DNA of 64,000 nt, taken from positions 24,537,564-24,601,563 of the forward strand of contig CM034595.1 of NCBI GenBank assembly GCA_020091685.1. Direction: 5' to 3'. The translations under genes were made by a program, and so were the position numbers. The stretch is from Lutjanus erythropterus. Taxonomy: Eukaryota; Chordata; Actinopteri; Lutjaniformes; Lutjanidae. This document shows, in pieces, positions 12,890 through 24,512 of this stretch (within the stretch, counting starts at the first letter, position 1; each line of letters starts with the position of its first letter). The notes beneath the pieces are model-generated. The model ran no database searches. It had not been told where the DNA came from and saw nothing but the letters and a program-made list of their open reading frames with translations.

Positions 12890-12953
<64 letters not shown>
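12875..12953. repeat. (CA)n microsatellite
   Basis: About 79 nt of CA with a few interruptions near the left edge. Open frames across it are repeat-encoded (His/Thr or Cys/Val) and not genes. Confidence 0.95.
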
Positions 12954-12956
<3 letters not shown>

Positions 12957-14597
12957 GCATGTAAGGCTCTGGAAGCCCACTTATCTCTGGCTAAGGTAGT
13001 ACAACAACTGCTTGCAATTAGGTTAATTGAGTGACCTGTGGGTGATAATAAACTTACAGCTAAACTGTGGAGATTGGGTGTGACACGGTTCTCCACCTCG
13101 ACCATCTGTCTCTCTTCTAAGCCCTGTAAAGCACGATAGGTCCTGCAAAGACACAGCATGCTTCAGCTGAAAGGGTGTGTCCCCCTTTATAATGATAAAA
13201 TCATTGTCACAAAGTCGGATCGTAATTAAAAGAAACAATCAATTATTTCTGTCCAGTTTCTGGGGCTCGATAAGTATTTTTTTTTGTATTTGGTTTTGAG
13301 GACATCTCTATAAAGGCAGTCATGATCTTTGACATGCAGCTGGCTATATTTGTAGGCATCTTTTCACTCTCTTTCATAATTGATCAAATACAGTAAATCA
13401 TGTATGAACTATCAACACAAACACACACACACATACACGCACGCACACAGTAGAGGCTGGTCACTGTGAGCAACAGGTGGTCAGCAAGGTTTAGTCGCCA
13501 CATCACGTGTGTGCCATTTCAAAATGCCGACCCTGTATAATGAAGGACATGTTACAGTGCTCAGAGAGGTCAGGGAGCTTTTATGATACAGACACAGAGA
13601 ATATGGAAGCACATGTACCCAGTGTAATGTTTGTTTATACCATACTTATTTTTATTATCAGTCTTCAGGTCAAAAACGTAGATTACTACCAAATTCAACT
13701 CATGAATTTATATTTTTAAACAAAAGATTGAATTCTTCTGTGTATGGGACCTCCAGGAAGTCAAAACCATCAAAGTATCTCACACTAAACATACCAACAA
13801 AGTCCTGTCAGCTGGTCTGGTCAGGATGTCACAACTCTGATTTGGACTAATCCTTGTCTGGACAGGCTCTGGATGTGTTGGCACATGCCATGTAAGGTTA
13901 CTGGTCAGATGACTGCGGCTATCTGTAGCTGGAGACGTCACGCTGAGGTGTTCATCCACCATCACATCCTGCTGGAAAGTGAAGACCTTTGTCAGCCGAA
14001 TCTAAAAGCGTTTCTTCTCGCTCTTGTCCTTTTTCGCTCAGGGAAATTGACTCTAGCTAGAAAACATTAGCAGACATTTTTAACTCATGTCTATTCACTT
14101 GTAGATCCAAATGTAGGGTACTGGGACAAAATATTAGTTTGACTCGAAAATATAATGCAATCCAAAACAACACAACCAACACAAATGAAAAGTCCTATAA
14201 CCAGGAATAGAGCTGAATAGACACTTCTCTGACTGAGCAACAAAAAGCTTAATTGCTTATTGTACAGATGATTATATTATTGTGTCCACCCTCTTTGGAT
14301 GCTGCTAAAAGAATTTTATCTAAAATCTGATGTTTTGTTTTACAGGTTTTTTTAATTCCCCAGTAACACAGAGAGACAAGGCGACATCTTGATGAAAATT
14401 AGTTCTCTCACATGAAAAAGAAGATACATTTTGAAGACAAAACTGTGATTCTTTGTGGATGGAGATCTTTGTTATCGTGCTCCCTCATGTCTCATGTACA
14501 ACAACAGAGAAGCCAGCACAACCTTTACTTCAACTGGCATCACACATTTTGAAGTGAAGCCAAGCTCCTTAGTCTTACGGCTGAACTGTGGTTGGAG

Positions 14598-17500
14598 ATG
14601 ATGACGAACTCTCAGTCTCTACACCTGTTCCTTGTCCCTGTTGTGTTTGCTTTACTTTCACACCTCCTCTGCCCTGCATCTGCCAGTTTGGGGTCTGACT
14701 ATGACTACGGTGCCCACCCACGCTTTGTTTGTACCCCTATTCCCGTGGACGCAGACCCTGCCTGCTTCCCTGCAGCAGCAGCTCCAGGCGTAGGGGCAGC
14801 AGGGCCCAGCGGACCACCAAACCATCAAAGTGCACCTCCAGCTGGCTGGTGGGGGGCGAGCGAAGAAGCCAAAGCAACCATCCTCCACCTGAGGGAGAGC
14901 CTCGTCCAGCAGAAAGAGACCATCCTGGACCAGAGGGAGACCATCAGAGAGCTGACGGCCAAGCTCACCCTGTGCGAAGGCCTCGGACGGGGCACCGCGC
15001 CACATGATGAGCACCATGGCACAGGCTCGCACTCACATCACGCAGGTCATCACACGTACACTGACAACGGGCACTATAGCAACCATCAGGGTCACCATGG
15101 AAACAGCAACCTCATACCGGACTCACCTCACTACCCCTCGGTGGGGGGGCATCGATCTGATGGAATCCACAGCAGCAGCAACAACCACGGGAAGGATAAA
15201 CATGTGACACCGGGGGACGTCACATCATCACCAGACCAGATGGAGAGGATGCTGCAGGCACTGAAGGAGCGGCTGGACAACCTGCAGGTGAGCAGCGAGA
15301 AGAGGAAACTTTTTCAAGTACTTTTAAATAAAGATAAGTTAAGAGGAAGAAGAGAACGTTAGAAGAAGTTAAAAGTAAATGTGTTACATGGGTGGGGTTG
15401 ATTCTTTTAAGTATTATGATTCCTTTTTTTTTACTACTTCTGAATAGATTGTTCTTCTGAATGGATTTTATATGTACTAAATAACTAACACTTATGGCAG
15501 GCTACGGCAACCTCAAAGGGTCAAAACCCAAACTGTATTCAAAAATACTAGGTGGAGACATTGTGTGCTAGGAGAAGGCAATACATATTTTCTTATCATC
15601 CATTTTATTTGTTATTATTCAAACACAAACTAGATGAGCAGGAACAGCTAAATGTAACAGCTGACTTCAAAAAGTATATATTTTGTATTCATTCTATTGC
15701 ACATTTTATTTACCACTTTTAGATACAATATAGCGAAGATGCTACTGATATAAAACTTTTTCCCATGGTCAAAGAAAATAAAAATCTGAATAAATCATAC
15801 TATTGAATTTCAATACTTGCAAAATTATAATAATCAGCGCCCAAGTATTGAGAGGTATCAAATCCAGAGATAAGTGTATTTCCCCAGCCCTATAAGAAAA
15901 GAGTAGGAATTGGAGCAAGGCTTGTGATGTGCAGCATGCCCATATATGGCTTTTCCTTGTCTGGACACTTAATGCTGTCGTCACCGGATTGTTTGTCGAA
16001 ACAATCAATTCCCAAAGCAGTGTGTCCGTCCGCTAAGTACTTTAAACAAAGGAACAATGAATTACTTAATCACATAATGCCACTCACTGCATTAGCAAGA
16101 GAGTCACTCTGAGGTCCCTCAGTGGGCACCTGAGAGCAGCACCAGACTCAGAGGTGGACGTCACTGATGTAGGGTACTCTTGCGTAAGGTTACAGTGAAT
16201 TGACATTTAAGTTTTGGTGGAAATTTTTATTTCTTATGGTCCCATTTTCTCTCGAGTTACTGATTGTCTTTACTCTCTTGGTACATTTACCTGTGCCTTT
16301 CTGCCGTCTCTCCATCTTGGATCAAGATCACAGACAGATGTCAAGAGCTGTGAAGTGTGTAGGGGGGTTGGGGGGGTTAGAGAGGGTGGCACGGGTCTAA
16401 CATCAGCAGTAATTATCGTGATCTCCCTTGACATACTGATAATCAGGGCATGGACCAGGACAAAGCCTGGATTACCTGAGAGGAGGAGAAGTCAGGGAAG
16501 ATGCAGGAAGACATATAGAGCCACAACATACCCGACTATTGCGTTTGACAAGATTATTAGTGAATATAGAAGAGTGCAAAAGACACACAAGTGTTCTCTT
16601 GGCTATGCTCAGACTACAGTTGTGCTCAGATCTGTTTTTTTTTCATGACTGTGTGAACAGCATAAATCACATGTAATCTGATCTTCTCACTTCTGACTTG
16701 TGCCACTTTCCTTTTTACGTCACTCTAGTTTGACAGCTGTGATGGAGCTGCTGACAGATGTAGTTAAAAGTAGCCCTTGACATCCTGACATTTTGGAATA
16801 AATCTGTTTCTCTAAGCCATTTCACATTATGATTCATCCCAATCACCCACAACTCCTTGCTTCGACTCTTCATTCACACACACCTCCAAATAGAAGTAGC
16901 AGCCATTGCTCCACAAATAGCCATAATTAAAAAAACTGTCTCTCTTTCTTATCAACTGCTGACAAATTCACTGAGATCAACTGCACATCAATTGATAAGC
17001 AAAACCATAAACGCTGACTTCAGTGGCTTGAATGTGTACTTCTATACAACAGCATGCTGGGTGACGGCTTTGCTATTGTTCTTTTGATAATGCAGGCCTC
17101 AACAATAAGGATTGCCAGGGCAAGTGGCAAAAACAAATTTTAACAACTTTTTTGATTATCGATTAAAGATTAAAGTCATGTTTCTTGCAAAAAAAAAGGC
17201 AGAAAATGATGTTCCAGCCTCTCAAACATGGAGATTTCCTGCTTTTCTCTGCTTGAGAAACTGGGATGGGCATTTTATAGACGTTGCGGCTGGCATGAAA
17301 ATTAACTTTAGTCTTTTTATCACTATATTTGAATTTAGCAGTAGGGCTTGCAGTGTGAATGTAGCCTTAGACTTGCAGGTGACAGATGACCAGATGCTCA
17401 GCCAAATGAACTGAAGCCAGTTTGCGTTTTTTGCCAAAGCACCAGAGATGCTTTTGTCCTCTCTGGTATAAATAAGAAGCACAGGGGTTACTTATTGTTA

Positions 17501-17865
17501 TCTGGACTTCACCTGTGTGTTTCTCCATCTCCATCAGCAGAAGAGGAACACATCCATCACCTACTCCAGCTCTCTGAAGGAGCTGCTTCAGAGGAAGATC
17601 AATGCTCTGGAACAGCAGCTGCACCATCACACCTCCGCCCTCAGCAGCCCAGACCATCACGACGATGACAGCAGCCACAGGGACGACGGAGACCACCACG
17701 ATGATGATGATCACCATGACGATGGACACCCAAATGACCACAAGGACGACCACGATGACGGCGGTCACAGCGACAGCGACAACCACACCGACCATCATGA
17801 CAACAGCCACAATGATGACCATCACGATACAGATGGTGACCATGATGACCATGATGATGGCCACC

Positions 17866-17899
<34 letters not shown>

Positions 17900-19592
17900 C
17901 CACCACAGTAATGAAGCAGACAGTCACAGTTACCTTCCACACACAGCACACAGAACACCAGGGCCACGTGCTGGTTTTCACTCAAATAAACTGGAAACGA
18001 TGCTCAACCAGCTGCACCTCGCAGGTACGCACCCACTGCAGCAACTTTATAACATGCAGTTATGAGTTGTATTAGTCTGTATGAAAGAAGCAGCACTTTG
18101 TATACGTCATGTGAGGAGGGTGATATCATGATTATCATTTTTATGTGTTTCTTTCTTTCACTATTCTCAAACATTAAATCGATAATAACAAGAAACAGTC
18201 ATATGATTCAATCAAAAGCACCAGACCAGAAAAAATACTAATGACCATAACTTGGTGAGACTGTTTTAGCCACTTCTTTTTTTTTTCCAAAACAGGTAGA
18301 AAGAAATCCAAGAGTCCTGACGCCTTCCAGATCAGTTTCCCCATGAGAACCAACTACATGTACGGGCGGGTGAAGAGAACGCTGCTGCAGGAGATCTTCG
18401 CTATGACTTTGTGTCTTTGGATCAAGGCAGGCATGGGGCCTGGCCTAGGGACACCCTTCTCTTACTCTGCACCTGGACAGGCCAATGAGCTGGTGCTCAT
18501 CGAGTGGGGGAACAACCCCATGGAACTGCTGATCGATGACAAGGTGAGGGAGAAAACATACAAACCCTGCAGCACTGTCAGTTACAGTGTTAAAGGCCCT
18601 GATTTTCTCAATCAGCATCTTACTGTGAGTGACAGGAACCTCTATGAACATACAAGTTTCATTCTCACTTTATGGTTATTTCACATTAGATATTTCTTTT
18701 TTTTTTTGTGCCTGTGCTCTTCTAACTGGTTTGAGGTGGTCAGAGCTATGTTATAACATGTTATAACACACACACATATGTTATAACATACTACAGTCTT
18801 GTCCCAGGACATATTTATATTAGTGTCTCACCATTTTCACTATCCCATCCTCAGGCTGTGACACTCCCCCTGTCCCTGGGTGATGGGAAGTGGCACCACT
18901 TGTGTGTGACTTGGTCAACACGAGATGGACAGTGGGAGGCCTACCAGGATGGCGTGCAGAGGGGGTCCGGGATCAATCTCTCGCCCTGGCACCCAATCAA
19001 ACCTGGAGGAGTCTTCATCCTGGGACAGGAACAGGTAAAGATGAAAACATTCATTCTCTATAGAAAATATACAATCTAAGATACCTGAAAGAAAGAACTC
19101 CAAGTTTCCTTGTTATACTCCCGAGCCTCTGACAGGCCCAGTCTTTTTTTCATCCTTTGTACCATGAAGTACCTGTATTTGTTCACGTTTGGTAATGTTT
19201 TGGTAGATTCTGTTTCAAACAATGGGCTCCTTTAATGCAAACATTGCCAAATCTCTATATTTCATTTAACATTTGCCTTGACCGCTTTATATTTCACTGA
19301 ATCATTAAATATTCTGTATAATCTTCAAAACAAACCAATGATACCTGTCAAGACTGACCATTCCTTGGTTTGTCTTCTTCAGGACACTCTGGGAGGCCGT
19401 TTTGATGCCACTCAGTCGTTTGTGGGTGAGATGTCGGACGTGCACATGTGGTCACATGTCCTGACTGCGAGTGACATCTATAACCTGGCCTCCTGCGGCA
19501 GCCACCTCAGAGGAGACGTCATCGCTTGGTCCGACTCAGAGGTGGAGCTTCGTGGAGGCGTCTCCAGATACCCCTTTGACCCCTGTCATTAA
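14598..19592 (+). CDS. Neuronal-pentraxin-like secreted protein with His/Asp-rich insert
   Basis: Five coding exons join in phase: 14598-15287, 17541-18024 (or from 17538), 18296-18543, 18855-19034 and 19383-19592, giving 603 aa. The family norm is about 430-500 aa. Start is the ATG at 14598; an adjacent ATG follows. Residues 1 to about 30 look like a signal peptide ending near SASA. Then come an Ala/Pro/Gly segment, a coiled-coil piece with QKETILDQRETIRELTAKL as in neuronal pentraxins, and a His-rich block. Exon 2 opens with a second helical piece (SLKELLQRKINALEQQL) and continues into the His/Asp tract. Residues from about 400 form the pentraxin domain, with TNYMYGRVKRTL, GTPFSYSAPGQANELVLIEW, the signature HLCVTWST (489-496) and FDATQSFVGE. 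Cys in TLCLW and HLCVTW match the usual disulfide. Neuronal pentraxins cluster AMPA receptors at synapses through Ca-dependent multimers. The paralogue is unclear: the C-terminus (VSRYPFDPCH) differs from NPTX1, NPTX2 and NPTXR. Confidence 0.9.
15363..17537 (+). other. Intron 1 of the pentraxin-like gene
   Basis: The intron proper runs from the GTGAGC donor at 15288 to the CAGCAG acceptor before 17541. No conserved exon is seen inside. A 144-codon open frame at about 16214-16648 has no recognisable domain. Confidence 0.6.
17622..17906 (+). repeat. Coding His/Asp low-complexity tract (residues about 258-352)
   Basis: Roughly 95 codons made mostly of GAC/GAT and CAC/CAT with scattered Gly, Ser and Asn. 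They include 11 consecutive Asp codons at 17868-17900 (ten GAT, then GAC). Outside that run, both synonymous codons are mixed, so the amino-acid pattern is not just one trinucleotide slippage product. All six frames stay open through most of it because of the triplet structure. The plus frame with His/Asp is the one whose flanks join the conserved exons in phase. Confidence 0.9.
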
Positions 19593-20610
19593 AAGGTCGT
19601 AACGGCAACGACGAACTTGGAGATACCCTGGAATGCACCGAGAACATTTATCATATATCAGTGGTGCAAGAAAGTGGCTGTGACTCCTCCAAACTCAGCA
19701 TCAATGCCTTCCTTTAAGCATAATCAGTGACTTTTTCTTAAAAAGAAAACTAACCATAAATTTGATCTGTGTTTACAGATACTGTGCAGGGATGTAGTGG
19801 TCTTGGGCCTTAGGTTTTGTCCTCTACTGTAATCATGAGCTAGTGTTTTATTTTAAACAGAAAAAAGTGCTGTATGTGACATATTGTCATGTTGTTAATA
19901 AAACTTAATACTGTAGGGTCTGTGATAAAATTAGCAGACTTTACAAGGGCTCTGTTGTGGTGAAGTGACAAACTGTATGTTGTTAGTTTCAAAGATACTT
20001 ATAGAAACAATTTGTAATCTGGATGATCTTTTTTAAAAAAGGTTTCCACGGGATATACAGCTAATTTACCAAAGAAAATGTAGTATTGATTTGTGTTATA
20101 CTTCATAATCTTAATCTATGTGTTATAGATAGATTGATGTTTATACTTTATTTATACATGAAATGCCTGTTGGACAGAATTTAGTGTTTTATAGCCTCTG
20201 CTGGTTTTACAAATATTACATGGACTCCTGGCATAACACTGTAATCCAGCAGTGCTGTTTTAAACTAATAGTAAAAGTTTATTATATGTGTTTTTTAAAG
20301 ACTTTTTACTCCACAATATATCTGTTTGTTCTTTGAACAAGTTTCTGACATTTATCACTTTTTTCTTTGATAAATTAGATTTCTGTTTTTTGAAATGGTG
20401 TATTTTGTGTAATGAAGCCATGGCACTGTGGCTTTTTTATTTCTGAAATAATCTGGCCTTGACTGTATATTTGTTATTCTACTGTATATAAAACATGTAA
20501 TTTAGGCCGGGTTAGGTCTTTGACCTCATGTGTCGGATGTAAGTTGTGTCTTTTTTTTTCTCCAAATGTAATGACCGCGTAAATAAACGTGTCAAAGACA
20601 TATCTTTGTT
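19593..20610 (+). other. 3' untranslated region of the pentraxin-like gene
   Basis: AT-rich sequence after the TAA at 19590. AATAAA signals at 19897-19902 and 20582-20587 are candidates for a short and a long 3' end. The second is followed by T/G-rich sequence typical of cleavage sites. Confidence 0.6.
20582..20587 (+). terminator. Polyadenylation signal AATAAA (distal) for the pentraxin-like gene
   Basis: AATAAA followed within 30 nt by a TTTGTTTTTC-rich stretch. A proximal alternative is at 19897-19902. Confidence 0.5.
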
Positions 20611-22320
20611 TTTCATTGTTTGTGGAGATCAATCCCAAACCTGATGCAGGTCAATATTTAGAATGGTGTTTTATTTTTATTTGTCATTTGTCCCTCTCAC
20701 CTTTCCTGTCTTATCCAAGGGAGGCAAAATCCCCAGAAATAATCTGAAAAACTCTTTAAATATTGTGTAGGAAGTTAAGGGAACTTTGGATTTTAGTATC
20801 ATTTTGCATCTTAACTATACAATACATTAGGTGTGTGCTTTTGTCTCATGGCCCAACAGTAAGGGTTTTGGCTCTTGAAGGGAAAAAGTTTGTCCATCCC
20901 TGACTTAGATATTCCAAACAGTCCATGTTCCCTCACAAACAGCAGCAAACACAACTTAAACCCGCCTGTTTGAAGTCCTAAAGCAGCTCTAATACTCCAT
21001 CTTGCAATGCAGAACAGGGTAAAAATAACTATTGTAAGATAAAATTGTGCAGGTCACTTTGAATTACAACAGTTTGAAAAGGTGTTTTAGTTTTGGATTA
21101 GTTATGGGCCTTTTAATGTTTATTAATTTCATCCGATAATTAACTTTATTATTGATGCTTGTTTATTAACTGGCCCCTGGCCTCCTGTCATTTTCCAAAA
21201 GCGGCCCTCAGGCAAAGCAAGTTGAGTGTCCCTGGTTTACAGCATGTTAAAACTGTTTCAAAAAATGAGCCAAAGCAATCGAGAAAAGCTGGAAATAATT
21301 GTGTTAATTAAATGTTAATCAAATGTGTTTCTCTGTTGAACACTTAAGAGTTTTGGGGTATATTTATTTTGGACTTGGCTTTCTCTCTGGTTAAATGTGG
21401 TTTTTGCATTGTCCCATCAGTAGACTGATTTATACTGAACTGACTCGTGCTGCATTGTCCCCCTGATTATTTCCTGTGATTATTTGTGTGCTGGTCAGGT
21501 GGCTCATTTTTATGAAAAGTGGGTTTATGACAGAGTGTATTCATGTGGGGGAATGACCTTTAAAATCTCAAACAGGAAACTGTCAGATGAACTCTGGCTG
21601 GCACCATAAAAACGATGATGAAATGTTTTGCTGACAATCAGTGAATCATAGTGATTTTGCAAAGTGGTGAGTAGGGGTGGAAGTAATGAATGACAACTAC
21701 TCAAACTACCATGATCTAAACATGTTTGTGCCGGCCTCATTCAGCAGAGTTGTTCCCACAATTTGAAATGTAGTTACCCACATCCATCTTTTTAGACATG
21801 TTTTCTGATATTATTCCAGTCTACTGACCTACATTTTCTATTCTTTCGGTTGATCTGTGTTGCAGATTGTCGTCACTAAGTTGGAGGCTAAAAGGCCCAA
21901 ATACAACAGAATAAAAACATAAAAAGCCTCCATACTGCTCGTCTGGTGTGATCCAAGTCTCCTAAAGCCCTGATGTGTCAAGTTGACTTAAAAAAAAATG
22001 TTATTTACAAAATGATTTTAGCCTGAATCTTCAGTGGAGAACCTTAGTTTGGAGCCATGTTCACATGCACACTGTCTGAACTGGCTGTGTGTTGGAACTG
22101 TGTGCAAACAGCGTGGTGGGACTTTAGGAGACTTGGATTATGCTGGACAGGCAGTATGGATGCATTTTATGCTGTTTTTTTTTCCAAGTTGTTTTTATGT
22201 TTGAAAACTTGTCACCAGTTATTAATTTATAGTATTAAAATTAATATAATGTTTTTTTAATAGTTGAATTAGTGTTGAGATAAAAAAAAAAAAAATACAG
22301 AATGGTGATTATTACTGTGG
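20611..22320. other. Intergenic, no gene seen
   Basis: AT-rich. A CTGGCCCCTGGCCTCC...GCGGCCCTCAGGC segment at about 21170-21240 and a related GGCCCAACAGTAAGGG segment near 20850 look like ends of hAT-type elements. No exon with splice support. Confidence 0.4.
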
Positions 22321-22330
22321 TAACAGTTAC

Positions 22331-22608
22331 AGGGTTGGCACGGTGGTGCAGTGGTGCCTCACAGCAAGAAGGTCCTGAGTTCAAATCCCCCAGCTGGAGT
22401 TTGCATGTTCTCCCCGTGTCTGCGTGGGTTCTCTCCAGGTTCTCCAGCTTCCTCCCACAGTCCAAAGACTGGCTGGTGGTTGTCTGTCTCAATGTGTCAG
22501 CCCTGTGATGAACTGGCGACTTGTCCAGAGTGTACCCCGCCTCTCGCCCAGTTTCAGCTGGGATAGGCTCCAGTCCCGGTGGTTACAGAAAATGAATGAA
22601 TGAATGAA
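22331..22608 (+). mobile_element. tRNA-related SINE with target-site duplication
   Basis: The 5' part has tRNA-like promoter boxes (GGCACGGTGGTGCAGTGG; GAGTTCAAATCC). It is followed by the fish SINE/LINE core with TTTGCATGTTCTCCCCGTGT and GGGATAGGCTCCAG, and an ATGA tandem tail. It is flanked by TAACAGTTAC (22321-22330) and TAACAGTCAC (22609-22618), a near-perfect 10-bp duplication. Short frames on it are not genes. Confidence 0.85.
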
Positions 22609-22941
22609 TAACAGTCACTGTACTATGGTACTTTAATTAGATTTAGAATAATCATTCTATGAAATGTATTTACAGCAACTCACCAGGTAATTCCTGCCAG
22701 TAAGTTACTATAAATTTTACAGCATTCTTGTTACCGCATATATTTATGTAATTATTTATGTAATTTCATTTTGTTTTTATTTTGTTTTGTTTGTTTGTTT
22801 TGTTTTGTTTTTACCTCATTAGTCATTACTAAAAAAAACATTAAGATGGTGTTTTGTCGCCGCCCAGTGGTCAAACTTGTGTATTACAGCTCTCGGTGCA
22901 CTTCTGGTCCTCCTGTCAACAATCAGCACCAGTCTCTAGTC

Positions 22942-24041
22942 CAGGGGTCCCGAACAGTCAGAGTCCAGACCCACACGCCGTCCTATACGGACCCATACCT
23001 ATAACCAATAAATTCTTAAGGGATTTTAAATTTTGACGGGACGCTTCTATTTTAACTGGCGCAACTTTTCTAGTCTTTCCGGCGCTGGTTTATCTGATCA
23101 GGAAACGCACAGACCAACTGCAGAGAAGCTGCGTGTGGAGGAGACTGTTGTTAATGACGGAGTTTATTACAACAGAAACTAACGTGATGGTTAATGACAT
23201 CGACACCAACCAGATGCACTTATGAAATTAAACAACTGTATAAGGACATAAAACAGGAGAGTCTGTGTTTCTCTGTGAGAAACTTTCAGACCTTCTCACA
23301 GCAGAGTGAACAGGTGAGGAGAGAGGAGGGCAGACTGATCACTAATCAATCACTGATACCGTCGTTGGTAACAAACCGAACCTGTGTGTCCACACAAATA
23401 AAGTCTTTGTGTGAAACACTGCAGAGTGTAACATCGTGCTGTTTACAGACAGTCTGCTGTCTGTAGTTTGACAGAGACACAGAGAGGGTCGTTATTTTTT
23501 TTTTATTACTAAATGCAGACCTGCAAACTCATAAGAGGAGAAAAAGGTGACATGTTGGTAAACCAGTCCCCTGTCCTCTGAGGGTCTGTGAGTGTCCTGC
23601 TCCGGAAGAAAAATGTTAACAAAACATCCTGGTGACTGTTTCAGTTAAAACAGTTTGTTCCATCTTCTGTTTGTGGTTTCTGCAGACATTACTACCTTTA
23701 CTTTTACCTTTGTGCTTGAAAAAAAAAAAGGTAAAAAGTAAATACAGTAAAAGTAAATCTACATTAAAAGTAAAGTTACTTTACTGAGTATTTTTACTTT
23801 AGCAATTTTGTTTATTTCATAGACCTGTCTTATTTTCTCTTGTATATATTATCATTGTTCTTAAGTAAAGCAAAAGTAATGTAATAGAAAAAAATGCAGA
23901 ACACGCAATATTTCTTATCCGATTACTCGATTAATCGGCAGAATAATCCATAGATTATGCTTTAATTTTACTGGTTCGGCCCACTTGAGATCAAATTGGG
24001 CTGTATGTGGCCCCTGAACCAAAATGAGTTTGACACCCCTG
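22942..24041. mobile_element. hAT-like nonautonomous element or remnant (about 1.1 kb)
   Basis: The left end CAGGGGTCCCGAACAG and right end GTTTGACACCCCTG follow the CAGGGGTC...GACCCCTG style of hAT ends. The right part has the GGGCTGTATGTGGCCCCTGA word common in fish hAT elements. The flanking 8-mers CTCTAGTC and ATGTAGAC match only partly. The interior keeps no clear transposase frame. Confidence 0.5.
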
Positions 24042-24422
24042 ATGTAGACGTTGATACAACTACTACACTACTTTCAGTATATATCACTCTCATAACATTA
24101 CGATTATCACACATTATGATGTCTAGTCAGTGTAAATATGTTTTCAAAATCTTTTTAGAAATGCATCATAAACCATTTTGCTCTTAATTTGTCCTACCTA
24201 ATATGTAGAATTTTGTGGCATGAAAGACATGAAGAACCCCCAGATGTGGTTATTCTGATAGATAATTGAATATTAATAGCAACACACTCAGTCGTCTGGC
24301 TCTCTCGGCAATATGGTTTTGATTACCAAGAACACATATTGATAGAGAGAGGTATGTCATGCTTGTGGTGACATGCAAACTGGTTTTGCCAGATTACCTG
24401 GGTGGAGGCTTAGGCTGTTTAT

Positions 24423-24428
24423 TATAAG
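24423..24428 (+). promoter_or_regulatory. TATA box of the S100 gene
   Basis: TATAAG lies about 90 nt before the inferred start codon at 24513. Transcription would begin near 24453 and leave a 5'UTR of about 60 nt. TATA promoters are usual for S100 genes. The start site is inferred. Confidence 0.5.
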
Positions 24429-24512
24429 GTCTGTGTCGACACTTGCCTTTCAAATCGCTCCCTTCGACGCTCTTACGGTCTCTCAACCTTTACAGGTTTT
24501 CATCCATCCAAT

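Larger units (their letters stand above)
10281..14597. other. Upstream region of the pentraxin-like gene with possible noncoding exon
   Basis: No coding exon recognised. It holds a (CA)n microsatellite (12875-12953), a shorter CA run near 13420-13450, and a purine-rich segment ending in a strong splice donor (11183-11387, listed separately). An acceptor-like T-rich tract ending in CCCCAG at 14348-14363 could open the exon that carries the start codon. Confidence 0.4.

Noticed and set aside
14592..14597. Two extra N-terminal codons (TTG GAG) for the pentraxin-like gene
   Set aside because: A TTG start is not expected in a vertebrate nuclear gene; ATG at 14598 was chosen.
16214..16648. 144-codon frame in pentraxin intron 1
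   Set aside because: No homology recognised and no splice sites in phase with the gene.
17367..17981. 204-codon minus-strand frame of Val/Ile runs opposite pentraxin exon 2
   Set aside because: It is the antisense shadow of the GAC/CAC triplet repeat; no domain, and the plus-strand frame joins conserved exons.
22333..22400. A tRNA gene
   Set aside because: The tRNA-like boxes belong to the head of a SINE; the cloverleaf arms are not complete.
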